Positions 8,331 through 17,494 are shown, counted from the stretch's first letter. The stretch: 47,283 bases of DNA from Kingella denitrificans ATCC 33394 (GCF_000190695.1 NZ_GL870929.1:28043-75325); one strand, 5' to 3'. Numbers and translations: made by a program. Notes: a model not told the origin generated them from the sequence alone.

Positions 8331-9059
8331 ATGATAGAAATCCTTGCCCAAACAGACGATTACATTGCCGTGAACAAACCGGCCGACATGCTGGTCCACC
8401 GTACATGGCTTTCCTGCGGTGAAACCGTGTTCCTGCTGCAAACCCTGCGCGACCAACTGGGGCGGCACGTTTTCCCCGTCCACCGGCTCGACCGCCCCAC
8501 GTCGGGCATTATGCTGTTTGCCCTGCACCGCGAAGCCGCCCAATATTTCACCGGGCAATTCGGCAGCCGCCTTGTCCGCAAAACCTATCTTGCCATCGCG
8601 CGCGGCTGGACGGACGATGCAGGCTGCATTGATTACCCACTCAAAGAACAGCTCGATAAAATTGCCGACCAGCACGCCGACGGCGACAAGCCCGCCCAAG
8701 CAGCCTGCACCGAATACCGCACGCTGGCCCGCAGCGAACTGCCCATCGTCAGCACGCCGCGTTATGCCACCTCGCGCTATTCGCTGCTGCGCCTCATGCC
8801 GCACACCGGGCGCAAACACCAAATCCGCCGCCACCTCAAACACATTTTCCACCCGATTGTGGGCGACACCACGCACGGCGATTTGCGCCAAAACCGCGCC
8901 ATTCACCAATTTTACGGCAACACGCGGCTGCTGCTCCACGCCGAAAGTCTGCAATTCACCGACCCGCAGCAGCGCGAAATCCACATCGCCGCGCCCACCG
9001 ATGCGGCATGGCGGCAAGTGCAGGCTGCTTTGTTCCCCGAATACGCGGCGCAGGAATGA
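8331..9059 (+). CDS. truC: tRNA pseudouridine synthase C (TruC-like, RluA family)
   Basis: The protein of 242 residues has the RluA-family catalytic motif HRLDRPTSG near residue 51, with the catalytic Asp, an N-terminal NKPADMLVHR block and the HTGRKHQIRRHL motif. The closest pattern I know is TruC, which makes pseudouridine 65 in tRNA-Ile and tRNA-Asp. Two DUS are translated in frame (QAACT and VQAAL). No obvious Shine-Dalgarno precedes the ATG. An esterase gene follows after 10 bases. Confidence 0.85.
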   Translation: MIEILAQTDDYIAVNKPADMLVHRTWLSCGETVFLLQTLRDQLGRHVFPVHRLDRPTSGIMLFALHREAAQYFTGQFGSRLVRKTYLAIARGWTDDAGCIDYPLKEQLDKIADQHADGDKPAQAACTEYRTLARSELPIVSTPRYATSRYSLLRLMPHTGRKHQIRRHLKHIFHPIVGDTTHGDLRQNRAIHQFYGNTRLLLHAESLQFTDPQQREIHIAAPTDAAWRQVQAALFPEYAAQE

Positions 9060-9069
9060 AAGGCACAAT

Positions 9070-9765
9070 ATGAAGAAAACGGAAATGCACATTGCAGGCA
9101 AAGACTGCGTATTGTACGCGCAGGAAAACGCGGAATACCTGCTGGTTCAGCCCGTTGACGAACACGACAGGGCGTTGCTGGACAGTGAAGTGGCCTATAT
9201 TGCGGGCAACACGGAGCAGCGGTTCGGCCTGGCCGCCTTTCACATTGACGATTGGAACAGCGCGCTCACGCCGTGGGAAATGCCGCTGTTGCGCGGAAAA
9301 GGGCGCTTCGGCAGCGGTGCGGCGGACACGTTGGACTGGATATGCCGCCACCTGCTGCCGTATTGCACGGAACGCCTCGGCATGGCGTATGGCAACGCGC
9401 GCTGTTTTCTGGGCGGCTATTCGCTGGCAGGGTTGTTCGCTTTGTGGAGCGGTTATCAGACGGACAAATTTTGCGGCGTGGCGGGCGTATCGCCTTCCGT
9501 GTGGTACGAAGGCTGGCTTGAATTTGCCGCCAAAAGCAGCCTGCACGCCGAATCCGTGTATTTGAGCCTCGGCACGAAAGAAGAAAACGCCAAACACCCC
9601 GTATTGGCACAAATCGGCCATCGTATCCGCGAATACGCGCAAATTCTTGCCGATGCCGACCGCGCGCCGCGCCATGTTTTGGAATGGAACGAAGGCGGCC
9701 ATTTCAGCGATTCGGACACGCGCACCGCCAAAGGGTTCGTGTGGCTGCTGCAAAACGGCGGCTGA
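9070..9765 (+). CDS. Putative alpha/beta-hydrolase esterase
   Basis: This 231-residue protein resembles the putative-esterase family (Fes/esterase D-like). It carries the nucleophile elbow GYSLAG (Ser near residue 119), a later SLGTKEENAKH and a C-terminal EGGHFSD with a candidate catalytic His. No signal peptide is seen, so it is probably cytosolic; the substrate is unknown. It is probably co-transcribed with truC (10-base gap). The open frame extends upstream to 8419, but that part is a shadow of truC. One DUS encodes AKSSLHA. Confidence 0.75.
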   Translation: MKKTEMHIAGKDCVLYAQENAEYLLVQPVDEHDRALLDSEVAYIAGNTEQRFGLAAFHIDDWNSALTPWEMPLLRGKGRFGSGAADTLDWICRHLLPYCTERLGMAYGNARCFLGGYSLAGLFALWSGYQTDKFCGVAGVSPSVWYEGWLEFAAKSSLHAESVYLSLGTKEENAKHPVLAQIGHRIREYAQILADADRAPRHVLEWNEGGHFSDSDTRTAKGFVWLLQNGG

Positions 9766-9806
9766 AAAGAAATCCGCCGTGCGAATGCGGAGAAGCCTGC
9801 ATTTCG

Positions 9807-9815
9807 TGCTATGAT
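9807..9815 (+). promoter_or_regulatory. Extended -10 promoter for fabD
   Basis: TGCTATGAT (TGn plus TATGAT) is placed 32 bases before the fabD ATG, again without a clear -35 hexamer. Confidence 0.45.
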
Positions 9816-9846
9816 AGCCCCATTTCAGACAACAGAAGGATCAGCC

Positions 9847-10779
9847 ATGCCATTTGCATTTTTCTTCCCCGGCCAAGGCTCGCAAAGCCTGAACATGATG
9901 AGCGGTTTTGACGGCGTTTCGGTGGTGCGCGACACCTTTGCCGAAGCTTCGGACGCATTGGGTCAGGATTTGTGGGCGATGATGAACGGCGAAGATGCCG
10001 AACTCATCGGCCAAACCGTCAATACGCAGCCCTTGATGCTGGCGGCGGGCGTGGCGACGTACCGCGCTTATTTGGCGGCAGGTGGCAAAATGCCCGATGT
10101 GGCGGCAGGGCACAGCCTGGGCGAATACACCGCGCTGGTGGCCGCAGGCAGCCTGCACTTTGCCGATGCGGTGCGTTTGGTGCGCCGCCGTGCCGAATTG
10201 ATGCAGTCCGCCGTGCCGCAGGGCGTGGGCGCGATGGCGGCAATTCTGGGTTTGGACGATGATGTGGTCCGCCAAGTGTGCGCCGCCGCCGAACAGGGCG
10301 AAGTGTGCGAAGCCGTGAACTTTAATTCCGTGGGGCAAGTGGTGATTGCCGGCAATACCGCGGCGGTGGAACGCGCCATGCAGGCGGCCAAAGAAGCCGG
10401 TGCCAAACGCGCCCTGCCGTTGCCCGTGTCCGTGCCGTCGCATTGCCGCCTGATGCAGCCTGCAGCGGAAAAACTGGCCGCCACGTTGGACGAAGTCGAT
10501 GTGCAGCCGCCGCGCATCCGCGTGATTCACAATGCCGACGTGGCCGCGCATGCCGAACCCGCACAAATCAAAGACGCGTTGGTGCGCCAACTGTATTCGC
10601 CTGTGCGCTGGACGGAAACCGTGCAGCTGCTGGTGCGCGAAGGTATCACCCAATCCGCCGAATGCGGGCCGGGCAAAGTGTTGGCCGGTTTGGCCAAACG
10701 CATCGACAAAGAAGCAGCCTGCACCGCTCTGGTGTCGCAAAGCAGCGTGGAAGAATTTATCGCCGCACACGCGCAGTAA
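9847..10779 (+). CDS. fabD: Malonyl-CoA:ACP transacylase
   Basis: FabD loads malonate from CoA onto acyl carrier protein in type II fatty acid synthesis. The 310-residue protein shows FFPGQGSQSLNM at the N-terminus, the nucleophile motif GHSLGEY (Ser90) and PVSVPSHCRLM with the catalytic His. I start at ATG 9847, preceded by GAAGGA; an upstream ATG at 9811 overlaps the promoter. One DUS encodes EAACT near the C-terminus. fabG follows 40 bases later. Confidence 0.95.
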   Translation: MPFAFFFPGQGSQSLNMMSGFDGVSVVRDTFAEASDALGQDLWAMMNGEDAELIGQTVNTQPLMLAAGVATYRAYLAAGGKMPDVAAGHSLGEYTALVAAGSLHFADAVRLVRRRAELMQSAVPQGVGAMAAILGLDDDVVRQVCAAAEQGEVCEAVNFNSVGQVVIAGNTAAVERAMQAAKEAGAKRALPLPVSVPSHCRLMQPAAEKLAATLDEVDVQPPRIRVIHNADVAAHAEPAQIKDALVRQLYSPVRWTETVQLLVREGITQSAECGPGKVLAGLAKRIDKEAACTALVSQSSVEEFIAAHAQ

Positions 10780-10819
10780 ACCGTTTGCATCTTCAAAATC
10801 CAATCATTAGGACGACATT

Positions 10820-11566
10820 ATGACGACACAAAACCTGACAGGTAAAACCGTTTTGGTGACCGGCGCATCGCGCGGAATCGGCGCGGCGATTGCCGACACA
10901 TTGGCACAGGCCGGCGCCACCGTTATCGGCACGGCCACTTCAGAAAGCGGGGCTGCCGCCATCGGCGAGCGTTTGGCGCAATGGAACGGACACGGCCGCA
11001 CGCTGAATGCGGCAGACGAGCAGGGCATTGAAACGCTGATTGCCGATATTGAAAAAGAATTCGGCAAACTGGATATCCTGGTCAATAACGCAGGCATCAC
11101 GCGCGACAACCTGCTGATGCGCATGAAGGACGAAGAGTGGGACGACATCATGAACGTGAACCTGAAATCCGTGTACCGCGCCTGCAAAGCCGTGATGCGC
11201 GGCATGATGAAACAGCGCAGCGGCCGCATCATCACGATTACCTCGGTGGTCGGCACCATGGGCAATGCGGGGCAGACGAACTATGCCGCCGCCAAAGCCG
11301 CCTTGCAGGGGTTCAGCAAATCGCTGGCACGCGAAGTCGGTTCGCGCGGCATTACGGTGAACTGTGTCGCCCCCGGCTTTATCGACACCGACATGACGCG
11401 CGCCCTGCCGGAAGAAACGCGCAAAACGTTTGAAGCGCAAACCGCATTGGGCCGCTTCGGCGAAGCGCAGGACGTGGCTGACGCGGTGCTGTTCCTCGCC
11501 TCCGACCAGGCGCGTTACATTACCGGCCAAACGCTGCATGTGAACGGCGGCATGTTGATGCCTTAA
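10820..11566 (+). CDS. fabG: 3-oxoacyl-ACP reductase
   Basis: FabG reduces 3-oxoacyl-ACP with NADPH in fatty acid elongation. The 248-residue short-chain dehydrogenase shows the nucleotide motif VTGASRGIG (about 14-22), NNAG, the Ser of ITSVVGTMGN, the catalytic YAAAK, and the C-terminal GQTLHVNGGM. It stands directly behind fabD, forming a fatty-acid pair, and ends at an inverted DUS terminator. Confidence 0.95.
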   Translation: MTTQNLTGKTVLVTGASRGIGAAIADTLAQAGATVIGTATSESGAAAIGERLAQWNGHGRTLNAADEQGIETLIADIEKEFGKLDILVNNAGITRDNLLMRMKDEEWDDIMNVNLKSVYRACKAVMRGMMKQRSGRIITITSVVGTMGNAGQTNYAAAKAALQGFSKSLAREVGSRGITVNCVAPGFIDTDMTRALPEETRKTFEAQTALGRFGEAQDVADAVLFLASDQARYITGQTLHVNGGMLMP

Positions 11567-11583
11567 ACCAACGGCCATAAAAG

Positions 11584-11622
11584 GTGCAGGCTGCTTTTCG
11601 CATTTTTAAAAGCAGCCTGCAC
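11584..11622. terminator. Inverted DUS pair after fabG
   Basis: DUS at 11585-11596 and 11610-11621 form a tight hairpin (13-base spacing) 18 bases after the fabG stop. Confidence 0.75.
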
Positions 11623-11645
11623 TTTACACACCAAAAGGACAACGC

Positions 11646-12446
11646 ATGATCACAACGGCCAACCTTTGGCACACCATCCGCGCGGAAGTGGAAGCCGCCG
11701 CACGCGAAGAGCCCATGCTCGCCAGTTTCCTGCATTTGACTGTGCTGCGGCACGACAGCCTGGCACACGTTTTGGCCTTCCATTTGTCCAGCAAATTATC
11801 CAGCAGCACCATGGACGCGCGCGCGCTGTACGAAACCTTCCTGCACGTTTTGCAGCACCATCCCGACATTACCCGTGCCGTGGAAAGCGACATCACTGCG
11901 TGTTACGAACGCGACCCCGCCTGCGATGCCTATTCGCTGCCGCTGCTGTATTTCAAGGGCTTCCACGCCATCCAAACGCACCGGATTAACCACGCGCTTT
12001 GGCGGCAGGAACGCAAAACGCTGGCCTATTTCCTGCAAAACCGCGCCTCCGAAGTATTCGGCGTGGATATCCATCCGGGCGCGAAATTCGGCTGCGGTAT
12101 CATGTTCGACCACGGCACGGGCATTGTGATTGGCGAAACCGCCGTGTTGGGCAACAATATTTCGCTGCTGCACGGCGTTACGCTGGGCGGTTCGGGCAAA
12201 GAAAGCGGCGACCGCCACCCGAAAATCGGCGACGGCGTGATGATTGGCGCGAATGCGTCCGTGTTGGGCAATATCCGTATCGGCCATTGCGCGAAAATCG
12301 GCGCGGGCAGTGTGGTGGTGCGCGATGTCGAACCGCAGACCACCGTGGTCGGCGTGCCCGCCAAAGCCGTGGGCTTGTCCAAAAACACGCCCGCCGCCGA
12401 CATGGATCAATCGCTGCTGTGCGATGATTTTATCTATGTGATTTAA
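11646..12446 (+). CDS. cysE: Serine O-acetyltransferase
   Basis: CysE makes O-acetylserine from serine and acetyl-CoA, the first committed step of cysteine synthesis. The 266-residue protein has the N-terminal helical domain and, from about residue 140, the hexapeptide-repeat left-handed beta helix (GVDIHPGAKFGCGIMFDHGTG, LHGVTLGG). It ends in Ile, which in the family docks into the active site of CysK. gcvH follows after 12 bases. Confidence 0.95.
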   Translation: MITTANLWHTIRAEVEAAAREEPMLASFLHLTVLRHDSLAHVLAFHLSSKLSSSTMDARALYETFLHVLQHHPDITRAVESDITACYERDPACDAYSLPLLYFKGFHAIQTHRINHALWRQERKTLAYFLQNRASEVFGVDIHPGAKFGCGIMFDHGTGIVIGETAVLGNNISLLHGVTLGGSGKESGDRHPKIGDGVMIGANASVLGNIRIGHCAKIGAGSVVVRDVEPQTTVVGVPAKAVGLSKNTPAADMDQSLLCDDFIYVI

Positions 12447-12458
12447 TGGAAACGAAAA

Positions 12459-12842
12459 ATGAGTCAGATTCCGACAGAGTTGCGTTATAGCGCAGAGCAC
12501 CAATGGGTGCGGCTGCAAGAGGACGGCACTGCCCAAATCGGCATTACCGACACCGCCCAGAACGCGTTGGGCGACATTGTGTTTATCGAACTGCCCGCTG
12601 TGGGCGCGACGTTTGCCGCAGGGGAGCAGGCTGCATTGGTCGAATCGGTGAAATCCGCTTCCGATGTGTATTGCCCGATTGCGGGCGAAGTGGTGGCGGT
12701 GAACGGCGTGTTGGACGGCAGCCCGGAAACCGTGAACGAATCGCCTTATGATGCAGGCTGGTTTTTCGTCATCCGCCCGGCGCAGGTGCAAGACATCGAA
12801 ACGCTGCTGACGGCCGAGCAATACCGCGCCCTCAACAGCTGA
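12459..12842 (+). CDS. gcvH: Glycine cleavage system H protein
   Basis: GcvH is the lipoyl carrier that shuttles the methylamine group between the P and T proteins in glycine cleavage. The 127-residue protein shows EHQWVRLQEDG and the lipoylation site VESVKSASDVYCPI, with the modified lysine at residue 65. No gcvP or gcvT is adjacent. It sits between cysE and an SGNH hydrolase with short gaps (12 and 7 bases), suggesting one transcript. No glycine riboswitch was seen upstream. Confidence 0.95.
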   Translation: MSQIPTELRYSAEHQWVRLQEDGTAQIGITDTAQNALGDIVFIELPAVGATFAAGEQAALVESVKSASDVYCPIAGEVVAVNGVLDGSPETVNESPYDAGWFFVIRPAQVQDIETLLTAEQYRALNS

Positions 12843-12849
12843 TTCCGAC

Positions 12850-13491
12850 ATGGCACACACACCTTATCCGCTGACACGGCGGCATTTTTTGCAGGCCGTC
12901 GCCGTTTTGCTGGCCGCCGGCGCATGCCGTTTCGCCAAGAAATATACCAAAATCCCCGCAGGCAGCACGGTGTTGGCGCTTGGCGATTCCTTAACCGAAG
13001 GTTACGGCGCGCGCCCGGGCGAAGATTATCCGACACAGTTGGCCAAAATCACGGGCTGGAATGTCATCAACGGCGGCGTGTCGGGCGATACCAGCGCGCA
13101 GGCATTGGCGCGGCTGCCCGGTTTGATGAAGCAGAATCCCAAGCTCGTGCTGGTCAGCATTGGCGGCAACGATTTCCTGCAAAAGAAACCGGAAAGCGAA
13201 ACCGTGGCCAATATCAGCCGGATGATTGAGCAGATTCAGGCGGCCAAAGTGCCGTTGGTGCTGGTGGCGATTCCGTATTTCACGGCCGGCGCGCTGATTG
13301 GGCGCGTATCCGAACATGCCTTGTTTTCGGATTTGGCGGAAAAATACCGAGTGCCGCTGCTGAAAGGTGCGTGGGCGGATATTTTGGGCGACAAGGATTT
13401 GAAGTCGGACACGGTGCATGCGAATGCGAAGGGCTATTTGCAGTTTGCCGAAGAAATGGCGGATTTTTTGCAGGCGCAGGGCTTTCGATAA
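12850..13491 (+). CDS. SGNH/GDSL hydrolase, exported (TesA/arylesterase-like)
   Basis: This 213-residue protein has all four SGNH blocks: GDSLTEGYGA (nucleophile Ser), NGGVSGDT, SIGGNDF and the C-terminal DTVHANAKGY with catalytic Asp and His. It therefore probably hydrolyses esters or thioesters, as TesA does. The N-terminus LTRRHFLQAVAVLLAAGAC looks like a twin-arginine signal, and the Cys may make a weak lipobox, so export by Tat is inferred and lipidation uncertain. It ends the cysE-gcvH unit at an inverted DUS pair. Confidence 0.85.
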   Translation: MAHTPYPLTRRHFLQAVAVLLAAGACRFAKKYTKIPAGSTVLALGDSLTEGYGARPGEDYPTQLAKITGWNVINGGVSGDTSAQALARLPGLMKQNPKLVLVSIGGNDFLQKKPESETVANISRMIEQIQAAKVPLVLVAIPYFTAGALIGRVSEHALFSDLAEKYRVPLLKGAWADILGDKDLKSDTVHANAKGYLQFAEEMADFLQAQGFR

Positions 13492-13504
13492 GCGGATAAA
13501 CAGG

Positions 13505-13544
13505 GTGCAGGCTGCTTTTTTGGGGTATCAAAAGCAGCCTGCAC
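13505..13544. terminator. Inverted DUS pair after the SGNH hydrolase
   Basis: DUS at 13506-13517 and 13532-13543, with T and A runs in the loop and after the stem, 13 bases after the stop. Confidence 0.75.
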
Positions 13545-13562
13545 TTTTCAATTTCCATTTTT

Positions 13563-13635
13563 TATAGTGGATTACAATAAAAATGAGACAGGGCGGCGAG
13601 CCAATGCCGTATCATTGCAATTTTAATCTACTATA
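13563..13635. repeat. Correia-like miniature element, 73 bp
   Basis: It starts TATAGTGGATTA and ends TAATCTACTATA, near-perfect terminal inverted repeats. The internal block GGGCGGCGAGCCAATGCCG is the reverse complement of the core of the copies at 17587 and 42059. It lies between the convergent SGNH hydrolase and ackA genes, flanked by two inverted DUS pairs. It has no coding capacity. Confidence 0.8.
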
Positions 13636-13666
13636 TATGGTTGATGAAATCACGAGCGCAATAAAG

Positions 13667-13706
13667 TGCAGGCTGCTTTTCAGTTTCCCAAAAAAGCAGC
13701 CTGCAC
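13667..13706. terminator. Inverted DUS pair, terminator of ackA
   Basis: DUS at 13667-13678 and 13694-13705 face each other 18 bases past the ackA stop on the minus strand. Confidence 0.75.
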
Positions 13707-13723
13707 TTTTATTGACCGGACGA

Positions 13724-14923
13724 TTACGCTGCCAAGCCGCTCAAACGTGCGGTGTCTTGTGCAATCATCAGTTCTTCGTTGGTCGGAATCACCACAGCTT
13801 TGACTTTGCTGCCGGCAGCGGTAATCACGCCTGCTTTGCCGAAGCGTGCCGCCGTGTTGGCTTCTTTGTCCACGCTGAAGCCCAAGAATTCGCAGTAGTT
13901 CAATACTTTTTCGCGGATGATGTCGGAGTTTTCGCCGATACCGCCGGTGAACACCAATGCGTCCAAACCGCCGGCCGCCACGGCCATGGAAGCGACATAT
14001 TTCGCCAGACGGTAAGAGAACATTTCCAGTGCCAATACGGCGCCTTCGTGGCCGTTCAGCGATTCGTCTTCAATCACGCGGCAGTCGCTGGACAGCTCGG
14101 AAATGCCCATCAGGCCGCTTTCTTTGTTCAGAATGTCGGTGATTTGCTGGGTGCTCAATTTCAGGTTGTCGGCCAAGAATGAGAAGATGCTTGGGTCCAC
14201 ATCGCCCGAACGCGTGCCCATCACCAAGCCTTCCAAAGGTGTCAGACCCATGCTGGTGTCCATGGATTTGCCGTTGCGCACGGCGGTGATGGACGCGCCG
14301 TTACCCAAGTGGGCGATGACCAGTTTCAGATTGTTTTTGTCCGCGCCCAAAACGTTGGCGGCTTCTTCGGCCACGAAGCGGTAGCTGGTGCCGTGGAAAC
14401 CGTAGCGGCGCACGCCCAAATCGCGGTAGAACTTGCGGGGGATGGCATACATATACGCGTGTTCGGGCATGGTTTGGTGGAATGCGGTGTCGAACACGGC
14501 CACATTCGGCAGGCCTTTGAAGATGTCTTGCGCGGCGCGGATGCCCAGCAGGTTGGCGGGGTTGTGCAGCGGTGCCAGCGGAATGCATTTTTCGATGGCT
14601 GCCATCACGCTGTCGTCAATCAGCACGGATTCGCTGTATTCTTCGCCGCCGCTCACCACGCGGTGGCCGATGGCGCCGATTTGGCTTTCCAAGCCCATGG
14701 CTTTCAGTTTTTCCAACATTGCGCCCACTGCGCCGGTGTGGTTCGGTGTTGCGCTCAAATCGACACGTTCTTTTTGGCCGTTCACTTTAAATGTGATGTA
14801 GGCATCTGCCAGGTTCAGTTTTTCGCCCAGACAGCTCAGCAGCACATCGCCGTTTTCGCTGTTTAAAACCGCTCCTTTCAAAGAAGACGAACCGCAGTTT
14901 AATACCAAAATCAATTTAGACAT
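13724..14923 (-). CDS. ackA: Acetate kinase
   Basis: AckA interconverts acetate plus ATP and acetyl phosphate. The 399-residue protein shows the N-terminal LVLNCGSSSLKGAVL, the GHRVVSGG block, the FDTAFHQTMP motif, HLGNGAS and the C-terminal FTGGIGEN. Length is typical. No pta is adjacent. The ribosome binding site is AAGGAAAACTC before the ATG. Confidence 0.95.
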   Translation of the reverse strand: MSKLILVLNCGSSSLKGAVLNSENGDVLLSCLGEKLNLADAYITFKVNGQKERVDLSATPNHTGAVGAMLEKLKAMGLESQIGAIGHRVVSGGEEYSESVLIDDSVMAAIEKCIPLAPLHNPANLLGIRAAQDIFKGLPNVAVFDTAFHQTMPEHAYMYAIPRKFYRDLGVRRYGFHGTSYRFVAEEAANVLGADKNNLKLVIAHLGNGASITAVRNGKSMDTSMGLTPLEGLVMGTRSGDVDPSIFSFLADNLKLSTQQITDILNKESGLMGISELSSDCRVIEDESLNGHEGAVLALEMFSYRLAKYVASMAVAAGGLDALVFTGGIGENSDIIREKVLNYCEFLGFSVDKEANTAARFGKAGVITAAGSKVKAVVIPTNEELMIAQDTARLSGLAA

Positions 14924-15052
14924 GAGTTTTCCTTATTATAAAAGAGAAATAAAGTGCAGGCTGCTTTGAGCTGCAAGGGAGCGCCTTGTGAGGGCAATAA
15001 ACCTTAAAGGCGGTATTTTAACGGATTTTCGGCCGTTTGATAATCCATTGGG

Positions 15053-16252
15053 CTAATCTGCGGCGTTTGGGCGCACGAAATAATACAGAATTGGCAAAAT
15101 GGCGAGGTTGCCGGCCACCATCGCCCACGGCAGCCATGCCATCCCCAGTGGCGCGACGGCGAACAGAATCAGCAGGTAAATGGCGGCGGACAATAGGGAA
15201 ATGCTGGAAATCAGCGAATTTTTGCCGAAATAAAACAGGTAATTGATCAGCAGGTAATAGGGGATGGTGAGTGCGTAGCCCAAGGTGAAGAGGACGATAT
15301 AGTGGTGCGCGCCAATGTATTGCGCCCCTAAAAACCACACGAACCAGGATTCGGGTATGCACCAAACGGCGGCGGCGAACAGCGGTGCGGCGCAGAAGCC
15401 GAGCCATGCCCAGCGGCGGACGCGGCGGGCGGTGAGTTTTTTCTGTTCGATGGCGTGATAATAATACGGCACGGTGGCTTTGTTCACCGCCATCAGGATA
15501 ATGCTCAGAATGCCGGCCAGTTGCAGGGCGGCGGCATACACGCCCAATTCGGCGGCGGAATACATGCGGTAGATGATGATGCGGTCGAGCTGGCCTTTGA
15601 CGAAGCCGCTGGCGTGGTGCAGCAGCAGGGGTAGGCCGAAGGCCAGGATATAGCGCAGCGAATGCAGGGCGCGGCGGCGGGTGAAATGTGCAGGCTGCTT
15701 TTGATTGGCCCAGCAATATGCGGCGGCGGCCACGGCAAAATTCACCGAACACAGCGCGGCAAAGCGCATGGCGACCGGCTGGTATGCCGTGCATTCCAGC
15801 AGGAGGACGGTGAGAACGGCGGACAACGCGCTGCTGCTGATTTGTATCGCCACATAAGGCAGGGCGCGTTTTTGGCATTGCCGCCAGGCCAGTTGCGCAC
15901 CGAGCAGGGTTTGGCTGCCCGCGGTCAGGACGACAAAGCCCACAATCCACGATTGCCGCCACCAGGCGAACAGCAGGCCGAGCAGGGTGAGCGCGAGGGC
16001 GTACAGGCCGCCCGTGCGCAAAACGTTGGGCAGGTTGCGCTTGCCGTAAAAATAAAAATAGCGCGTGATGGCGCCGTCTTGGCTTAAGCCGAATGCGAGT
16101 GCCAGCAGCGACAGGACGGTTTGGTAATACGACAGTTCGCCGAAGCCTGCCGCGCCGAGTTTGCGCGTCAGATAGGGCAGGAGCAGGAAGGGCAGGGCTT
16201 TGGCAAACAGTTCGCCCAGCAGGTAAACCGCGCTGTCTTTCAGGATTTTCAT
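15053..16252 (-). CDS. Polysaccharide flippase, MOP superfamily (Wzx-like)
   Basis: This 399-residue protein is highly hydrophobic with roughly 12 candidate membrane segments and the N-terminal pattern of O-antigen/teichoic acid flippases (KALPFLLLPYLTRKLGAAGF, then GELSYYQTVLSLLALAFG). It probably moves a lipid-linked glycan across the inner membrane; the substrate is unknown. I start at ATG 16252 (MKILKDSAVY); the upstream in-frame extension to 16375 only translates two DUS. No glycosyltransferase genes are next to it, which is unusual for this family. One internal DUS codes for NQKQPAH. Confidence 0.8.
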   Translation of the reverse strand: MKILKDSAVYLLGELFAKALPFLLLPYLTRKLGAAGFGELSYYQTVLSLLALAFGLSQDGAITRYFYFYGKRNLPNVLRTGGLYALALTLLGLLFAWWRQSWIVGFVVLTAGSQTLLGAQLAWRQCQKRALPYVAIQISSSALSAVLTVLLLECTAYQPVAMRFAALCSVNFAVAAAAYCWANQKQPAHFTRRRALHSLRYILAFGLPLLLHHASGFVKGQLDRIIIYRMYSAAELGVYAAALQLAGILSIILMAVNKATVPYYYHAIEQKKLTARRVRRWAWLGFCAAPLFAAAVWCIPESWFVWFLGAQYIGAHHYIVLFTLGYALTIPYYLLINYLFYFGKNSLISSISLLSAAIYLLILFAVAPLGMAWLPWAMVAGNLAILPILYYFVRPNAAD

Positions 16253-16438
16253 GTGCAGGCTGCTTTGGAAAATGCGGCAAAAGTGGGCAATATTAGCGGA
16301 AAATTTGGGGCGGTGGCAAATGTGCAGGCTGCTTTTGGCACGCGCGCCGTTAAATTTTGCCGCCGCCCTGTTCAACCGGCGCGAAAAGGTTTACATTTGC
16401 GCTTTCCGCATCTCAAACAAAAACGAAAGAAGAACGAT

Positions 16439-17494
16439 ATGACGATTTTAGCCGAAGTGAAAAAACTGGGACAACAAATCTGGCTGGACAATTTGTCGCG
16501 CACCTTGGTGCAAAGCGGCGCATTGGCGAAAATGCTGGAACAGGGCGTGTGCGGCGTAACGTCCAATCCGGCCATTTTCCAAAAAGCCTTTTCGGGCGAC
16601 GCGCTGTATGCCGCCGATATTGAAATGCTGAAACAACAGGGCAAAGATGCCAAAACGATTTACGAAACCTTGGCCGTGGCCGATGTGCAGGCTGCCTGCG
16701 ACGTCTGCCGCGCCGAATTCGACCGTTCCGGCGGCAACACGGGATTTGTGAGCCTGGAAGTGTCGCCAGAGTTGTCACGCAACGCGCAAGGCACGATTGA
16801 CGAAGCCAAACGCCTGCACGCTGCCATCAACCGCCCGAATGTGATGATTAAAGTGCCGGCCACCGACGAAGGCTTGCAGGCATTGACCGAGTTGGTGGCG
16901 GACGGCATCAGCGTGAACCTGACGCTGCTGTTTTCGCGCCGCCAAACGCTGAAAGCTTACCGCGCTTATGCGGACGGCATTGCGAAACGCTTGGCGGCGG
17001 GCGGCGATGTGCGTGCCGTTCATGTAGTGGCGAGCTTCTTCATTTCGCGCGTGGACGGCGCACTGGATGCCACGCTGCCCGAACACCTGCAAGGCAAAAT
17101 CGCCATTGCGTTGGCCAAAGCCGCGTATCTGGATTGGCAGGCATTTTTTGCCGCGCCCGAATTTGCACGGCTGGCAGAGCAGGGCGCCAACAAAGTTTCG
17201 CTGCTGTGGGCTTCCACCGGCGTGAAAAATCCCGCGTATCCCGACACGCTGTATGTGGACAGCCTGATTGGCGCGGACACGGTGAACACAGTGCCAGATG
17301 CCACGCTGAACGCCTTTATCGACCACGGAAAAGCAGCCTGCACATTGACCGAAGGCACGGAAGAAGCATTGGCGCAACTGGCGGAAACGGCGCAACTGGG
17401 CATTGACTTGGAAACGCTGGCCACGCGCCTGCAAGACGACGGCTTGAAGCAGTTTGAAAAAGCGTTCGAGCAACTGCTGGCACCCTTGGCCTGA
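16439..17494 (+). CDS. tal: Transaldolase
   Basis: Tal moves a three-carbon dihydroxyacetone unit between sugar phosphates in the pentose phosphate pathway. The 351-residue protein shows GVTSNPAIFQKAF, the Schiff-base lysine motif VMIKVPAT (about residue 138), SVNLTLLFS and VASFFISRVD. I start at ATG 16439, preceded by AAGAAGAACG; the open frame runs upstream to 16121 through DUS-bearing DNA antisense to the flippase. One in-frame DUS codes for KAACT. Confidence 0.95.
   Translation: MTILAEVKKLGQQIWLDNLSRTLVQSGALAKMLEQGVCGVTSNPAIFQKAFSGDALYAADIEMLKQQGKDAKTIYETLAVADVQAACDVCRAEFDRSGGNTGFVSLEVSPELSRNAQGTIDEAKRLHAAINRPNVMIKVPATDEGLQALTELVADGISVNLTLLFSRRQTLKAYRAYADGIAKRLAAGGDVRAVHVVASFFISRVDGALDATLPEHLQGKIAIALAKAAYLDWQAFFAAPEFARLAEQGANKVSLLWASTGVKNPAYPDTLYVDSLIGADTVNTVPDATLNAFIDHGKAACTLTEGTEEALAQLAETAQLGIDLETLATRLQDDGLKQFEKAFEQLLAPLA

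Noticed and set aside
13505..13706. Possible CRISPR-like or tandem array between the SGNH hydrolase and ackA
   Set aside because: The repeated words are two inverted DUS pairs and one Correia-like element, with no regular spacer structure.
14935..14940. TATAAT on the minus strand as the ackA promoter
   Set aside because: It lies only 11 bases from the ATG and would leave almost no leader and no room for the ribosome binding site.
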